A DNA stretch of 64,000 nucleotides from contig NZ_CP013118.1 of the NCBI RefSeq assembly GCF_001443605.1, forward strand, positions 1 through 64,000, read 5' to 3'. The stretch's first letter is position 1. The number at the start of each line of letters is the position of its first letter. Positions 46,435-53,552 of the stretch are shown one piece after another. Origin of the DNA: Salinivirga cyanobacteriivorans (lineage in GTDB: Bacteria; Bacteroidota; Bacteroidia; Bacteroidales; Salinivirgaceae). Position numbers and translations under genes: made by a program. The notes under the pieces are model-generated. The model worked only from the letters and a program-made list of their open reading frames with translations, did not search any database and was not told the DNA's origin.

Positions 46435-46704
46435 TTATTTCATCATATCGGTTACATAAGGCAATAAAGCCAGGTGGCGAGCACGCTTGATCGATGTAGA
46501 TAACTTACGCTGGTATTTTAGCGATGTACCTGTAATGCGACGAGGAAGAATTTTTCCTTGCTCGTTAAGGAATTTTTTCAAAAACTCCGGATCCTTGTAA
46601 TCAATATATTTAATGCGGTTTTTCTTAAACCGGCAGTACTTTTTCTTTTTGATTTCCACAGAAGGTGGCGTCAAATATCTGATATCGTCTTTTCCTTGTG
46701 CCAT
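46435..46704 (-). CDS. rpsR: 30S ribosomal protein S18
   Basis: An 89-residue small-subunit protein that forms a pair with S6 on the platform. The conserved segment [21 protein letters not shown] is followed by [12 protein letters not shown]. Cys23 and the basic N-terminal stretch are family features. Placed 3 bp after rpsF and 15 bp before rplI, with no priB or ssb gene in between. Confidence 0.98.
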   Translation of the reverse strand: MAQGKDDIRYLTPPSVEIKKKKYCRFKKNRIKYIDYKDPEFLKKFLNEQGKILPRRITGTSLKYQRKLSTSIKRARHLALLPYVTDMMK

Positions 46705-46707
46705 GGT

Positions 46708-47067
46708 TTATTCCTCCTCTTGTTTTTGTTTTGCTTGTTCTTTTTTAGCTCGCTTTTTCTCGTTGTACTCGATCGCATACTTGTCCAAACTTACAGTCAG
46801 GAAACGCATGATGCGCTCGTCACGACGGAATTCTACTTCCAACTTGTTAATGAATTCAGGATCAGCCTTGAATTCAAACAAATGGTAAAATCCAGTTGAT
46901 TTTTTCTGGATTGGGTAGGCAAGCTTACGAAGTCCCCAGTCTTCCTCGTGGATAACCTCTCCTCCTTTGGATTGGATCAATTCACGAAACTTACCAACCG
47001 CTTCCTTCATCTGTGCTCCAGACAAAACGGGATTTGCAATGAAAACGGTTTCGTACTGTTTCTGCAT
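46708..47067 (-). CDS. rpsF: 30S ribosomal protein S6
   Basis: A 119-residue small-subunit protein that binds 16S rRNA together with S18. The N-terminal [13 protein letters not shown], the central [23 protein letters not shown] and the [14 protein letters not shown] strand are typical. A charged C-terminal tail extends about 20 residues beyond the core. It is the first gene of the operon; a TAnnTTTG box lies 73 bp upstream. Confidence 0.97.
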   Translation of the reverse strand: MQKQYETVFIANPVLSGAQMKEAVGKFRELIQSKGGEVIHEEDWGLRKLAYPIQKKSTGFYHLFEFKADPEFINKLEVEFRRDERIMRFLTVSLDKYAIEYNEKKRAKKEQAKQKQEEE

Positions 47068-47139
47068 TTTTAATAAAATTTAGTTATTAATTAATGTGTT
47101 CTAATTAAGCAACCTAACTTTAATTTGCTTAACGGCCTG

Positions 47140-47147
47140 CAAAAATA
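47140..47147 (-). promoter_or_regulatory. Candidate -7 element for rpsF
   Basis: Minus strand TATTTTTG matches TAnnTTTG, 73 bp before the rpsF ATG. The best upstream partner is TTTCG, about 18 bp away. This gives the ribosomal operon its own promoter, downstream of the terminator at 47220-47247. Confidence 0.5.
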
Positions 47148-47215
47148 GGGTTATTTTTTTATTTTCGAAAATATTTTACTCTTTTTATCTCATCCTTATT
47201 AAGATCGTACGCTAT

Positions 47216-47327
47216 AAATAAAAAAGAGCCCGGATCGCCGGGCTCTTAAGAAGCAAACATTAAACTAATTGTGAAAATTTAATAAAGTTCTAAATAAAAA
47301 TAAGTGATTATGTCTTGAAAAGTTCTG
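47216..47327 (-). ncRNA. Candidate small RNA of about 110 nt
   Basis: No reading frame of note lies here. A consensus promoter box (TATATTTG, 47338-47331) upstream and a strong GC-rich terminator (47247-47220) at the end define a short minus-strand transcript. Its first 75 nt are A/U-rich and look unstructured. The neighbouring rpsF operon has another candidate promoter closer in. The transcript could alternatively be an attenuated leader of rpsF. No known RNA family was recognised. Confidence 0.45.
47220..47247 (-). terminator. Strong minus-strand terminator without a gene upstream
   Basis: On the minus strand AGAGCCCGG (47246-47238) pairs with CCGGGCTCT (47233-47225) around a CGAT loop, followed by a T run. 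On the plus strand no T run follows. No minus-strand gene lies upstream to account for it. Confidence 0.9.
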
Positions 47328-47330
47328 GTA

Positions 47331-47357
47331 CAAATATATAATGTAACTGTAAACCAA
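47331..47357 (-). promoter_or_regulatory. Candidate promoter of the small RNA
   Basis: Minus strand TATATTTG (47338-47331) is a full TAnnTTTG match. TTG at 47357-47355 lies 16 bp upstream as a slightly short-spaced -33 element. Its upstream side abuts the GGTTAAA repeat array. Confidence 0.5.
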
Positions 47358-47359
47358 TA

Positions 47360-47398
47360 GGTTAAACCTCGGTTAAAAAGGGTTAAAGAAAGGTTAAA
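47360..47398 (+). repeat. Four GGTTAAA repeats spaced one helical turn apart
   Basis: GGTTAAA occurs at 47360, 47371, 47381 and 47392, with start-to-start distances of 11, 10 and 11 bp. All point the same way on the same face of the helix. Such direct repeats are the usual binding pattern of OmpR/PhoB-family regulators, and one is encoded downstream. The array lies between divergent promoters. Confidence 0.8.
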
Positions 47399-47425
47399 GT
47401 AGATTTAAAAACACAAAATAGATGT

Positions 47426-47433
47426 TAGATTTG
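47426..47433 (+). promoter_or_regulatory. -7 element of the rprXY promoter
   Basis: TAGATTTG matches TAnnTTTG, 30 bp before the histidine kinase start. The -33 position holds TTTA (47404-47407) rather than TTTG, which fits a promoter needing an activator bound at the adjacent GGTTAAA array. Confidence 0.55.
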
Positions 47434-47462
47434 TCAGTGAAAGTCAAAAAAAGGAAGCTGGT

Positions 47463-48971
47463 TTGAAAAAAAGACAGATAAAATACATTATTGGGTTAGT
47501 CAGTTTTGCCATGGCAGGCATCATCTTAGTTCAGCTATTATGGATAAACAATACCATGTCTGAAAATGAAAAACGTTTTAGTGCCCGGGTATATGCCATG
47601 CTTAACCGCGTGGTACAAAAAACTGAACGTAATGAAGTGGCCCTGATGTACCGCCTGAAACCCCAGAATTTAAGGCAATATCAGGGTAATTCTAATCGGA
47701 GAAATACCCAATTGGACTCCATTTTCAAAGAACTAAATAACCAATCAATGGAGCAAATGCGGGAGATGACAAAAGCCAGTCCTTTTGGGAAGGAAATAAA
47801 TAAACTACTGGACCATTTCGACAGCATGCAATCGATGATGGATAGGAGAATGCAGGGAAAGGATCAACAATTACAATCAATGCACCAATGGTTGAGTTTT
47901 GAAGCAGAAGTAAAACAGTTACCATTGAAAAAGCGCCTGCAATTGAGTGGTCTGGAACCCATTCTAATGGCAGAAAAACGTAATTTTAATATTACCATTC
48001 CTATGGAATATGGCGTTGTAAAGCCCGATTCAAATAAACCTGCCATTGCATCAGGCCAATTCATTAATGATAAAACTGATGCCACATATAAAGCAGAAAT
48101 ATTTCCTAATGATGTATTGGGCACCAGTCCGAAATTAATTGTACAATTTCCGGGTAAACAGCGCTTTCTGATGCACTCTATTCAATGGTTGCTAGTGCTT
48201 TCGCTGTTGTTTACACTCATAATTTTAGTGGCTTTTTATTTAACTGTACGTACCATTATTCAGCAAAAAAAGTTATCGGAAATAAAAAACGATTTCATTA
48301 ATAACATGACCCATGAGTTAAAGACGCCCATTGCCACTATAAGTCTGGCGTCAGATGCCATGAACCGTACTATTAATGAATCGGCATCGGGTTTTACAAA
48401 AATTATAAAACAGGAAAGCGAGCGCATGCACAAACATGTGGAGCATATTCTGCAAATGGCCAGAATAGATAAAAATGAGTTTAAAATACAGCCTGAGCTT
48501 ATTGAAGTGAACGAATTTGTGCAGGATGTCCTGGAAAATCAAAAATTACGCATAGAAGAAAAAGACGGAAGCAGTCAGCTAAATTTGAGTGATGAAAAAC
48601 TACAGGTTGAAGCAGATCGTGACCATTTTGCCAATGTGTTGTATAATTTGATTGACAATGCTATTAAATATACAACAAAGGCCCCGGAAATAACTATAAA
48701 TATATGGAAAAGAGATAGTTATGCTTTTATCTCCCTGGCCGATAAAGGAATTGGTATGTCAAAGGATACACAAAAAAGGATTTTCGATAAATTTTATCGT
48801 GCCAGCACAGGAAACGTACACAATGTAAAAGGTTTTGGGCTGGGCCTTAGCTATGCAAAGGCAGTTATGGAACGTCATAATGGCGACATTTTGGCAAAAA
48901 GCGAATTAAATAAGGGGTCGGTTTTTACACTTAAACTCCCCATTGCTGAAGAAAATTTCGACAATAAATAA
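47463..48971 (+). CDS. rprX: Sensor histidine kinase, RprX-like
   Basis: A 502-residue membrane sensor kinase. Two membrane segments (about 8-28 and 242-264) enclose a periplasmic domain of about 210 residues, rich in Gln and Met in its first part. The HisKA domain has His284 in NMTHELKTPIA. The ATPase domain has NLIDNAIKYT, DKGIGM and GFGLGLSYAKAV. No ATG suits the start, so TTG at 47463 is used. It pairs with the regulator gene 11 bp downstream. The RprX name rests on the strong RprY likeness of that partner; the signal is unknown. Confidence 0.88.
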   Translation: MKKRQIKYIIGLVSFAMAGIILVQLLWINNTMSENEKRFSARVYAMLNRVVQKTERNEVALMYRLKPQNLRQYQGNSNRRNTQLDSIFKELNNQSMEQMREMTKASPFGKEINKLLDHFDSMQSMMDRRMQGKDQQLQSMHQWLSFEAEVKQLPLKKRLQLSGLEPILMAEKRNFNITIPMEYGVVKPDSNKPAIASGQFINDKTDATYKAEIFPNDVLGTSPKLIVQFPGKQRFLMHSIQWLLVLSLLFTLIILVAFYLTVRTIIQQKKLSEIKNDFINNMTHELKTPIATISLASDAMNRTINESASGFTKIIKQESERMHKHVEHILQMARIDKNEFKIQPELIEVNEFVQDVLENQKLRIEEKDGSSQLNLSDEKLQVEADRDHFANVLYNLIDNAIKYTTKAPEITINIWKRDSYAFISLADKGIGMSKDTQKRIFDKFYRASTGNVHNVKGFGLGLSYAKAVMERHNGDILAKSELNKGSVFTLKLPIAEENFDNK

Positions 48972-48982
48972 AGCATTATACC

Positions 48983-49672
48983 ATGAAGGTTTATAGAATA
49001 TTTTTAGTAGAGGATGACATCAATTTTGGTACTGTATTACGATCGTATCTCGAAATGAATAAATATACGGTAACCTGGATTGATGACGGTGAAAAAGCTA
49101 TTGACGCCTTTCAAAAACAATCATATGACATTTGTATTCTGGATGTCATGCTTCCCCATACCGATGGTTTTACCATAGCAAAAGAAATACGCAAGATAAA
49201 TCCGCATATTCCATTTATATTCCTTACGGCTAAATCAATGAAGGAAGATATACTGGAAGGATTCAAAATTGGTGCTGATGATTATATTACCAAACCTTTC
49301 GACTCAGAAGTATTGCTTTACAAGATAAAAGCCATTTTGCGCCGCAAATCCATTAACCAGGAGGAAGAGAAAGAGGTTAAAGTTGGTAAGTACACTTATA
49401 ACATTTCCAGACGTATACTCAAGCTGGGAGATAACGAACAAAAACTAAGTCCGAAAGAGGGCGCTTTAATGCACCTTTTTGCGCGTAATGTAAATCAGGT
49501 CGTTAACAGAGACCTGGCGTTGCGCGAGATTTGGGGCGAAAGTTCATATTTTACCACGCGCAGCATGGATGTATACATCACTAAACTTAGGAAATATTTA
49601 AAAGATGACCCGGCGCTCCATATCGAAAATGTGCATGGAAGTGGCTATATACTTCACCACAATCCAAATTAA
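48983..49672 (+). CDS. rprY: OmpR-family response regulator, RprY-like
   Basis: A 229-residue regulator with a receiver domain (about 1-122; Asp11, Asp12, phospho-acceptor Asp54 in ILDVMLP, Thr82, Lys104 in DDYITKPF) and a winged helix DNA-binding domain (about 135-227). The segment KEDILEGFKIGADDYITKPF closely resembles Bacteroides RprY as remembered. This family binds direct repeats about one helical turn apart, like the GGTTAAA array in front of the kinase gene, so it may autoregulate. Its last 4 bp overlap a small minus-strand reading frame. Confidence 0.9.
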   Translation: MKVYRIFLVEDDINFGTVLRSYLEMNKYTVTWIDDGEKAIDAFQKQSYDICILDVMLPHTDGFTIAKEIRKINPHIPFIFLTAKSMKEDILEGFKIGADDYITKPFDSEVLLYKIKAILRRKSINQEEEKEVKVGKYTYNISRRILKLGDNEQKLSPKEGALMHLFARNVNQVVNRDLALREIWGESSYFTTRSMDVYITKLRKYLKDDPALHIENVHGSGYILHHNPN

Positions 49673-49779
49673 ACGGTTTTGCGGCCTCTTTCAGACTTGC
49701 TATCCCATTTCTGACGTTTTTGTTTGCGGGAATAATCAATAAAAGCGATGAGCATAGATATGACAATGACATAAAACAT
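49669..49779 (-). CDS. Small single-membrane-segment protein, 36 residues
   Basis: The ATG at 49779 opens a 36-residue reading frame: a hydrophobic stretch MFYVIVISMLIAFI followed by a strongly basic tail (YSRKQKRQKW and RGRKTV). That is the form of an inner-membrane miniprotein with a cytoplasmic C-terminus. A near-perfect promoter lies 48-78 bp upstream. The frame ends on the 3' edge of rprY, converging with it. The frame is open 40 codons further upstream, but that part crosses the promoter. No homologue is recognised. Confidence 0.5.
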   Translation of the reverse strand: MFYVIVISMLIAFIDYSRKQKRQKWDSKSERGRKTV

Positions 49780-49793
49780 AGTAGGCAGTATTT

Positions 49794-49808
49794 TTAAGTG
49801 AAACTTAA
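49794..49808 (-). repeat. Short dyad in the leader of the small ORF
   Basis: TTAAGT-GAA-ACTTAA is an inverted repeat between the expected transcript start (about 49820) and the ATG at 49779. It resembles the hexamers clustered at 49863-49958. Confidence 0.5.
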
Positions 49809-49826
49809 TTATTTTATTTTCTACCG

Positions 49827-49857
49827 CAAACTTACTACCTTGCAAAAAGGGCGCAAA
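49827..49857 (-). promoter_or_regulatory. Consensus promoter of the small ORF
   Basis: On the minus strand TTTG (49857-49854), 19 bp, then TAAGTTTG (49834-49827) matches both elements and the spacing of the Bacteroidota promoter. It points to the 36-residue reading frame. Confidence 0.65.
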
Positions 49858-49862
49858 CACTT

Positions 49863-49958
49863 TTAAGCAGACGATTACGTAATTTAAGCGAAAATACAAC
49901 TGCTTAATTTTAGTTAAGCAAAGCTTAAATATTTTTAAGTATCCCTGAATTTGCTTAA
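49863..49958. repeat. Cluster of GCTTAA/TTAAGC hexamers
   Basis: TTAAGC occurs at 49863, 49884 and 49914, GCTTAA at 49902, 49923 and 49953, and TTAAGT at 49935. Two sets form inverted repeats with a 6-bp spacer (49902-49919 and 49923-49940), 21 bp apart. The cluster fills the divergent region between the small ORF and the next gene and looks like an operator array. Confidence 0.65.
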
Positions 49959-49980
49959 TTTTGCTGAAAAGATTTTAGCC

Positions 49981-51093
49981 ATGCTTCAGTTCAATTTTAA
50001 AAGGCCACTCCAGGAAGTCCTTTCGAGGCTTCTACTGCGTACCTTTCCGGGTATCGATAAGGTATGGCTTATTGCTGAAGACGCCGAATCTGAAAACTTT
50101 AATCTTTTTGAAGCCAATCAGCATAATCAAAAAGCGCAGCTTGTAAATAAGGTTCAGGTGAAAAAGAATAACTACCTGAATTCCAAAAACTTTTACCGAT
50201 GGACCAGTTTAAACGAAACGCCATTAACCGCTGACAAAGAGGCTCAAAAACAGTTTAATATTTTTGATGAATACAAAAATAGAATACTACACCTGTACAT
50301 TCCCCCTGTTGATGATCAGTTTATAGTACTGTATATATTTTTTAATGAGCGACAGGCATTGACAGGAGCTCGTGCCGACAGCCGTTTATCGACAGAGCAT
50401 AAAGAGCTTGTGGCCCACACCATTTACCATTTACTCAATTATGAATGTGAACGCTACAGTTCCGATAACCGGGTTGCTGACCACATTCGCAATATGCAAC
50501 AAAGAATGAGCTCTGCACGTCAAAGCACTGGTCAGGAAGATTTCATGGAAGCTTATATCGAAGAGTACCTTGTGCAGGCCGCGCAAAAACATGGGTATAC
50601 AATTCAAATCAATAAAAATGCCCTGAACTACCTCACCAATCAACAACTAAGCCCGTCGGAGCTAAAACAAATACTTGAAGAGGCCATTGCCTGGCTGAGT
50701 AACTTTGGCACAGACGAAGAAGTTTTGACCATTGAAGAAGCGCATGTAATCAAACCTGCTCAGGCTACCCCCCAAATGCATGGCAATCATGATCACCGGC
50801 ACGACGGAAAATACAATCGAACATTTGATTTACTTGAAAAGCTGGAAGCAGCAGGCCAAAGAGTTGTACAAAACGGACAGCGATTAACCGGTGTGAATGT
50901 TGGGTTGGCCTGGGAGCCCTCTATTAGTGCGCCCGCCATAACAGATGCCCTACGTAAACACCGACAAAAAATACAAACACTGGCACGTTTGTATCCTGAC
51001 CGCTGGCAGGTTATGCGTACCCAGTTTAAACCGCTGCATAATGTACTTGAATCAAATGATGAAATATTGCCCGGCGAGATGCAAAGTGCCTAA
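49981..51093 (+). CDS. Unknown cytoplasmic protein, possibly GAF-like
   Basis: The ATG at 49981 gives 370 residues; a start ten codons upstream would lie in the hexamer cluster. Residues about 10-165 alternate strands and helices in a GAF-like way (VWLIAEDAE, LHLYIPPVDDQFIVLYIFF). Residues about 210-255 (QINKNALNYLTNQQLSPSEL) recall the helical lid of NtrC-type activators, but no AAA+ core is present. The C-terminal 90 residues are helical and basic. No signal peptide or membrane segment is seen. Function not recognised. Confidence 0.7.
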   Translation: MLQFNFKRPLQEVLSRLLLRTFPGIDKVWLIAEDAESENFNLFEANQHNQKAQLVNKVQVKKNNYLNSKNFYRWTSLNETPLTADKEAQKQFNIFDEYKNRILHLYIPPVDDQFIVLYIFFNERQALTGARADSRLSTEHKELVAHTIYHLLNYECERYSSDNRVADHIRNMQQRMSSARQSTGQEDFMEAYIEEYLVQAAQKHGYTIQINKNALNYLTNQQLSPSELKQILEEAIAWLSNFGTDEEVLTIEEAHVIKPAQATPQMHGNHDHRHDGKYNRTFDLLEKLEAAGQRVVQNGQRLTGVNVGLAWEPSISAPAITDALRKHRQKIQTLARLYPDRWQVMRTQFKPLHNVLESNDEILPGEMQSA

Positions 51094-51150
51094 ATAGTGT
51101 CTGCCCAAAAAATACCTTTTATAGCCTATTTTAATCGAATAGCTTACAAC

Positions 51151-52527
51151 CTATTTTAGTACCTTTTTAATGAGTTTCCATTTCTTTTCGGAATATGGCG
51201 GATAGCGCATAGCCGGATCGGTCCAGGTGGTTTGATGTAAAAAAGACCTTTGGTATGAAAAAGCTTCGAAACTAAAGCGGCCATGGTACCGACCAATGCC
51301 ACTTTGCCGAACCCCGCCAAAGGGTAAATACATATTTGTCAGTTGCATAATCACATCATTTTTTACCATAGCACCGCTTTGCGTGTGTCGCTGTATCTGT
51401 TCAAAAGTACTTTTTGCACCTGTAAAAGCATATATAGCCAATGGCGGATGCAGCCTGTTGATATAAAGAATGGCATCATTGATATTTTCATAGCTCTGCA
51501 CTGGTAGTATGGGACCAAAAATCTCCTCTTTCATCAAAGTATGAGCAGGTTGTACATTATCAACAATGGTTGGTTCAATATACCGTTCTTCAGCATTATA
51601 GTTACCACCACAGAATATTTCGGCCTGATCAAGCATATTAACCAATCGCTCGAAATGGGCCTTGTTCACTATTCGCGCGTAAGCAGCCGATTCTGCGGGG
51701 TTTTTGCCTAACATTGCTTTAAATTCCTTGCACAAAAGCTTCAACAAACGATCCTTAACCGACTTATGCACAACGATATGATCAGGGGCAATGCACGTTT
51801 GGCCGGCATTCAGAATTTTGCCCCATGCAATGCGGCGTGCAGCAACCTTAAGATTGGCATCTTTATGGACCAGTACCGGACACTTTCCTCCCAGTTCTAA
51901 AACTACAGGAATAAGTTTTTGAGCAGCCTGTTCATATATTTTTTGACCTATTGCAGTCGATCCTGTGAAAAAAATCATATCCCAGTCGAGCTTTGACAGC
52001 TCCTGTGCCACGGTAGCATCACCCTGCACTACCGCAATATATTTTTCAGGAAAAATTTCACTAATCATTTGCTCCAGCACAGAAGAAACCGTAGGTGCAT
52101 GTTCCGATGGTTTAAGCACCACAGTATTTCCCGCAGAAATAGCACCAATCAATGGTGACATAAATAGCTGAAAGGGATAATTCCAGGGAGCATAAATCAA
52201 CACCTGCCCCCGCGCCTCAGAATGTAGATAACTTTTGGTCGCAAAGAGTAATTTCAACGACTTTTTTACTTTCTGGGGCTTTGCCCATTGTTTGAGGTGT
52301 CTTTTTACAAAGCTTATTTCATGCTGTACAAAACCTGTTTCGGTAATAAAAGATTCATAACTACTTTTACCCAAATCGGCTTTCAGGGCAGCATGTATCG
52401 GGTCTTCATATTTTTTTATAACCTCTGCGAGCTTGTTTAGTGCTTTTATTCTAAAGTCCACATTCAGGTTTGCTTCTTCATAAAAAAATGCAGACTGACG
52501 TTTGAGTAATGCCGAAATATCTTGCAT
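51151..52527 (-). CDS. Aldehyde dehydrogenase (class 3-like)
   Basis: An NAD(P)-dependent aldehyde dehydrogenase of 458 residues. The catalytic residues are Cys245 in NAGQTCIAPDH and Glu211 in LELGGKCP; PWNYP (about 114-118) holds the oxyanion asparagine, and FFTGST (186-191) is the nucleotide loop. The short length and the C-terminal hydrophobic/basic end resemble the class 3 and fatty aldehyde enzymes. The substrate is not determined. It lies 3 bp after the SiaC-like gene, probably in one operon. Confidence 0.93.
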   Translation of the reverse strand: MQDISALLKRQSAFFYEEANLNVDFRIKALNKLAEVIKKYEDPIHAALKADLGKSSYESFITETGFVQHEISFVKRHLKQWAKPQKVKKSLKLLFATKSYLHSEARGQVLIYAPWNYPFQLFMSPLIGAISAGNTVVLKPSEHAPTVSSVLEQMISEIFPEKYIAVVQGDATVAQELSKLDWDMIFFTGSTAIGQKIYEQAAQKLIPVVLELGGKCPVLVHKDANLKVAARRIAWGKILNAGQTCIAPDHIVVHKSVKDRLLKLLCKEFKAMLGKNPAESAAYARIVNKAHFERLVNMLDQAEIFCGGNYNAEERYIEPTIVDNVQPAHTLMKEEIFGPILPVQSYENINDAILYINRLHPPLAIYAFTGAKSTFEQIQRHTQSGAMVKNDVIMQLTNMYLPFGGVRQSGIGRYHGRFSFEAFSYQRSFLHQTTWTDPAMRYPPYSEKKWKLIKKVLK

Positions 52528-52530
52528 AAA

Positions 52531-52905
52531 TTACATTTCAATAATTTCAAAAGGAATATCTATACGTTCTTTATATGCCAGGCCAGACTCGTACATATCT
52601 TCATCCTCTGCATCATGGTACCATTCAATTGTAATGGCATAACCTTTGTCATACAATTCTTCGAATTTTTCAAAAATAGTATGAATGATTTTTGATGAAG
52701 AAGTATTATAATAAGTTAATTTGAAACACAGGCAAAGTTCATCAAGCGGGTCTTCCATGAATTCATCAATCCACTCCAGAACCGGTTTAAAAAATTCGTG
52801 TGCATCCTCCGGAAAAGATGTACCTCCAATTTCAAAAGTTCCGGTGCGGCTGTCCAGTGTTATTGAAGGTAAATCAGAAGTGGGCTCATGTATATAAATA
52901 CTCAT
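52531..52905 (-). CDS. SiaC-like regulatory phosphoprotein (DUF1987)
   Basis: The ATG at 52905 gives 124 residues; a TTG two codons upstream is the other option. The protein matches DUF1987: an N-terminal IHEPTSDLPSITLD strand pair, FEIGGTSFPEDAHEFF, then LCFKLTYYNTSSSK and EWYHDAEDEDM. In Pseudomonas, SiaC is phosphorylated on Thr68 by SiaB and, when unphosphorylated, activates a diguanylate cyclase. The equivalent Thr here is also residue 68 (YYNTSSS). No SiaA, SiaB or SiaD gene lies nearby. Confidence 0.85.
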   Translation of the reverse strand: MSIYIHEPTSDLPSITLDSRTGTFEIGGTSFPEDAHEFFKPVLEWIDEFMEDPLDELCLCFKLTYYNTSSSKIIHTIFEKFEELYDKGYAITIEWYHDAEDEDMYESGLAYKERIDIPFEIIEM

Positions 52906-52972
52906 AATCAATCAGCGTTTTATTGTAAACAAAATAATTTGATTTAAGTTCCCCTGTTAAAAACATAAAGAT

Positions 52973-53284
52973 ATGGATAAAGCATTAAGAAAGGAAAAAA
53001 TATACAACCTTATTGAAAATTACAACCTGGAAGAGGCTTTGCATGAAATAGATGAAATTTTAAAGCAAAATAGCCAGGATATAGATGCACTTTGCTTTAA
53101 AGGGAAAATTCTAACCAAACAACAGCAATACGGCGATGCGCTCAATATTTATAAACATGTACTTAGAATTGATCCAGACCATGAAAAAGCAACAACCTCA
53201 ATTAACATGATTAACAATATTTTAAAAATCAGGAGAACCTTCTATTTTGAAAATACGTATACAGATGATGAATTATATTCATAA
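52973..53284 (+). CDS. Small TPR protein
   Basis: A 103-residue cytoplasmic protein without a signal peptide. Two TPR motifs fill most of it: LEEALHEIDEILKQNSQDID and GDALNIYKHVLRIDPDHEKA. The end (RRTFYFENTYTDDELY) is aromatic and acidic. It diverges from the SiaC-like gene and has its own terminator. It is likely a protein-binding adaptor, with partners unknown. Confidence 0.8.
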   Translation: MDKALRKEKIYNLIENYNLEEALHEIDEILKQNSQDIDALCFKGKILTKQQQYGDALNIYKHVLRIDPDHEKATTSINMINNILKIRRTFYFENTYTDDELYS

Positions 53285-53359
53285 TTTATGGCATAGGTTT
53301 TGTAATATTCTAAGTGATTCATGGCTATTTTTTCATATGCAGTAATTTAGTTAGTGATT

Positions 53360-53400
53360 AAGACCCGGATTTCTCCCAGATTTCCGGGTCTTTTGTTTTA
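53360..53400 (+). terminator. Intrinsic terminator after the small TPR gene
   Basis: AAGACCCGGA (53360-53369) pairs perfectly with TCCGGGTCTT (53383-53392), followed by a T-rich tract. Confidence 0.92.
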
Positions 53401-53487
53401 TTCCTTTGTCTCTCAATAGATGAGTTCCTTATAAAATAAAACTGTTTAAATTAAGCCGCTGCTTCAAAATTTTAATCAATTTGATTT

Positions 53488-53517
53488 AACCTACATGAAA
53501 AAAAATATGTAGGTTTG
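53488..53517 (+). promoter_or_regulatory. Operator-like dyad over a -7 box
   Basis: AACCTACAT (53488-53496) and ATGTAGGTT (53507-53515) form a perfect 9-bp inverted repeat with a 10-base A-rich spacer. The right arm overlaps TAGGTTTG (53510-53517), a full TAnnTTTG box 36 bp before the LysM gene. A repressor bound here would block the promoter. Confidence 0.6.
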
Positions 53518-53552
53518 AGGCTGGAAAAGCTTTATGAAAAAAAATATATACA

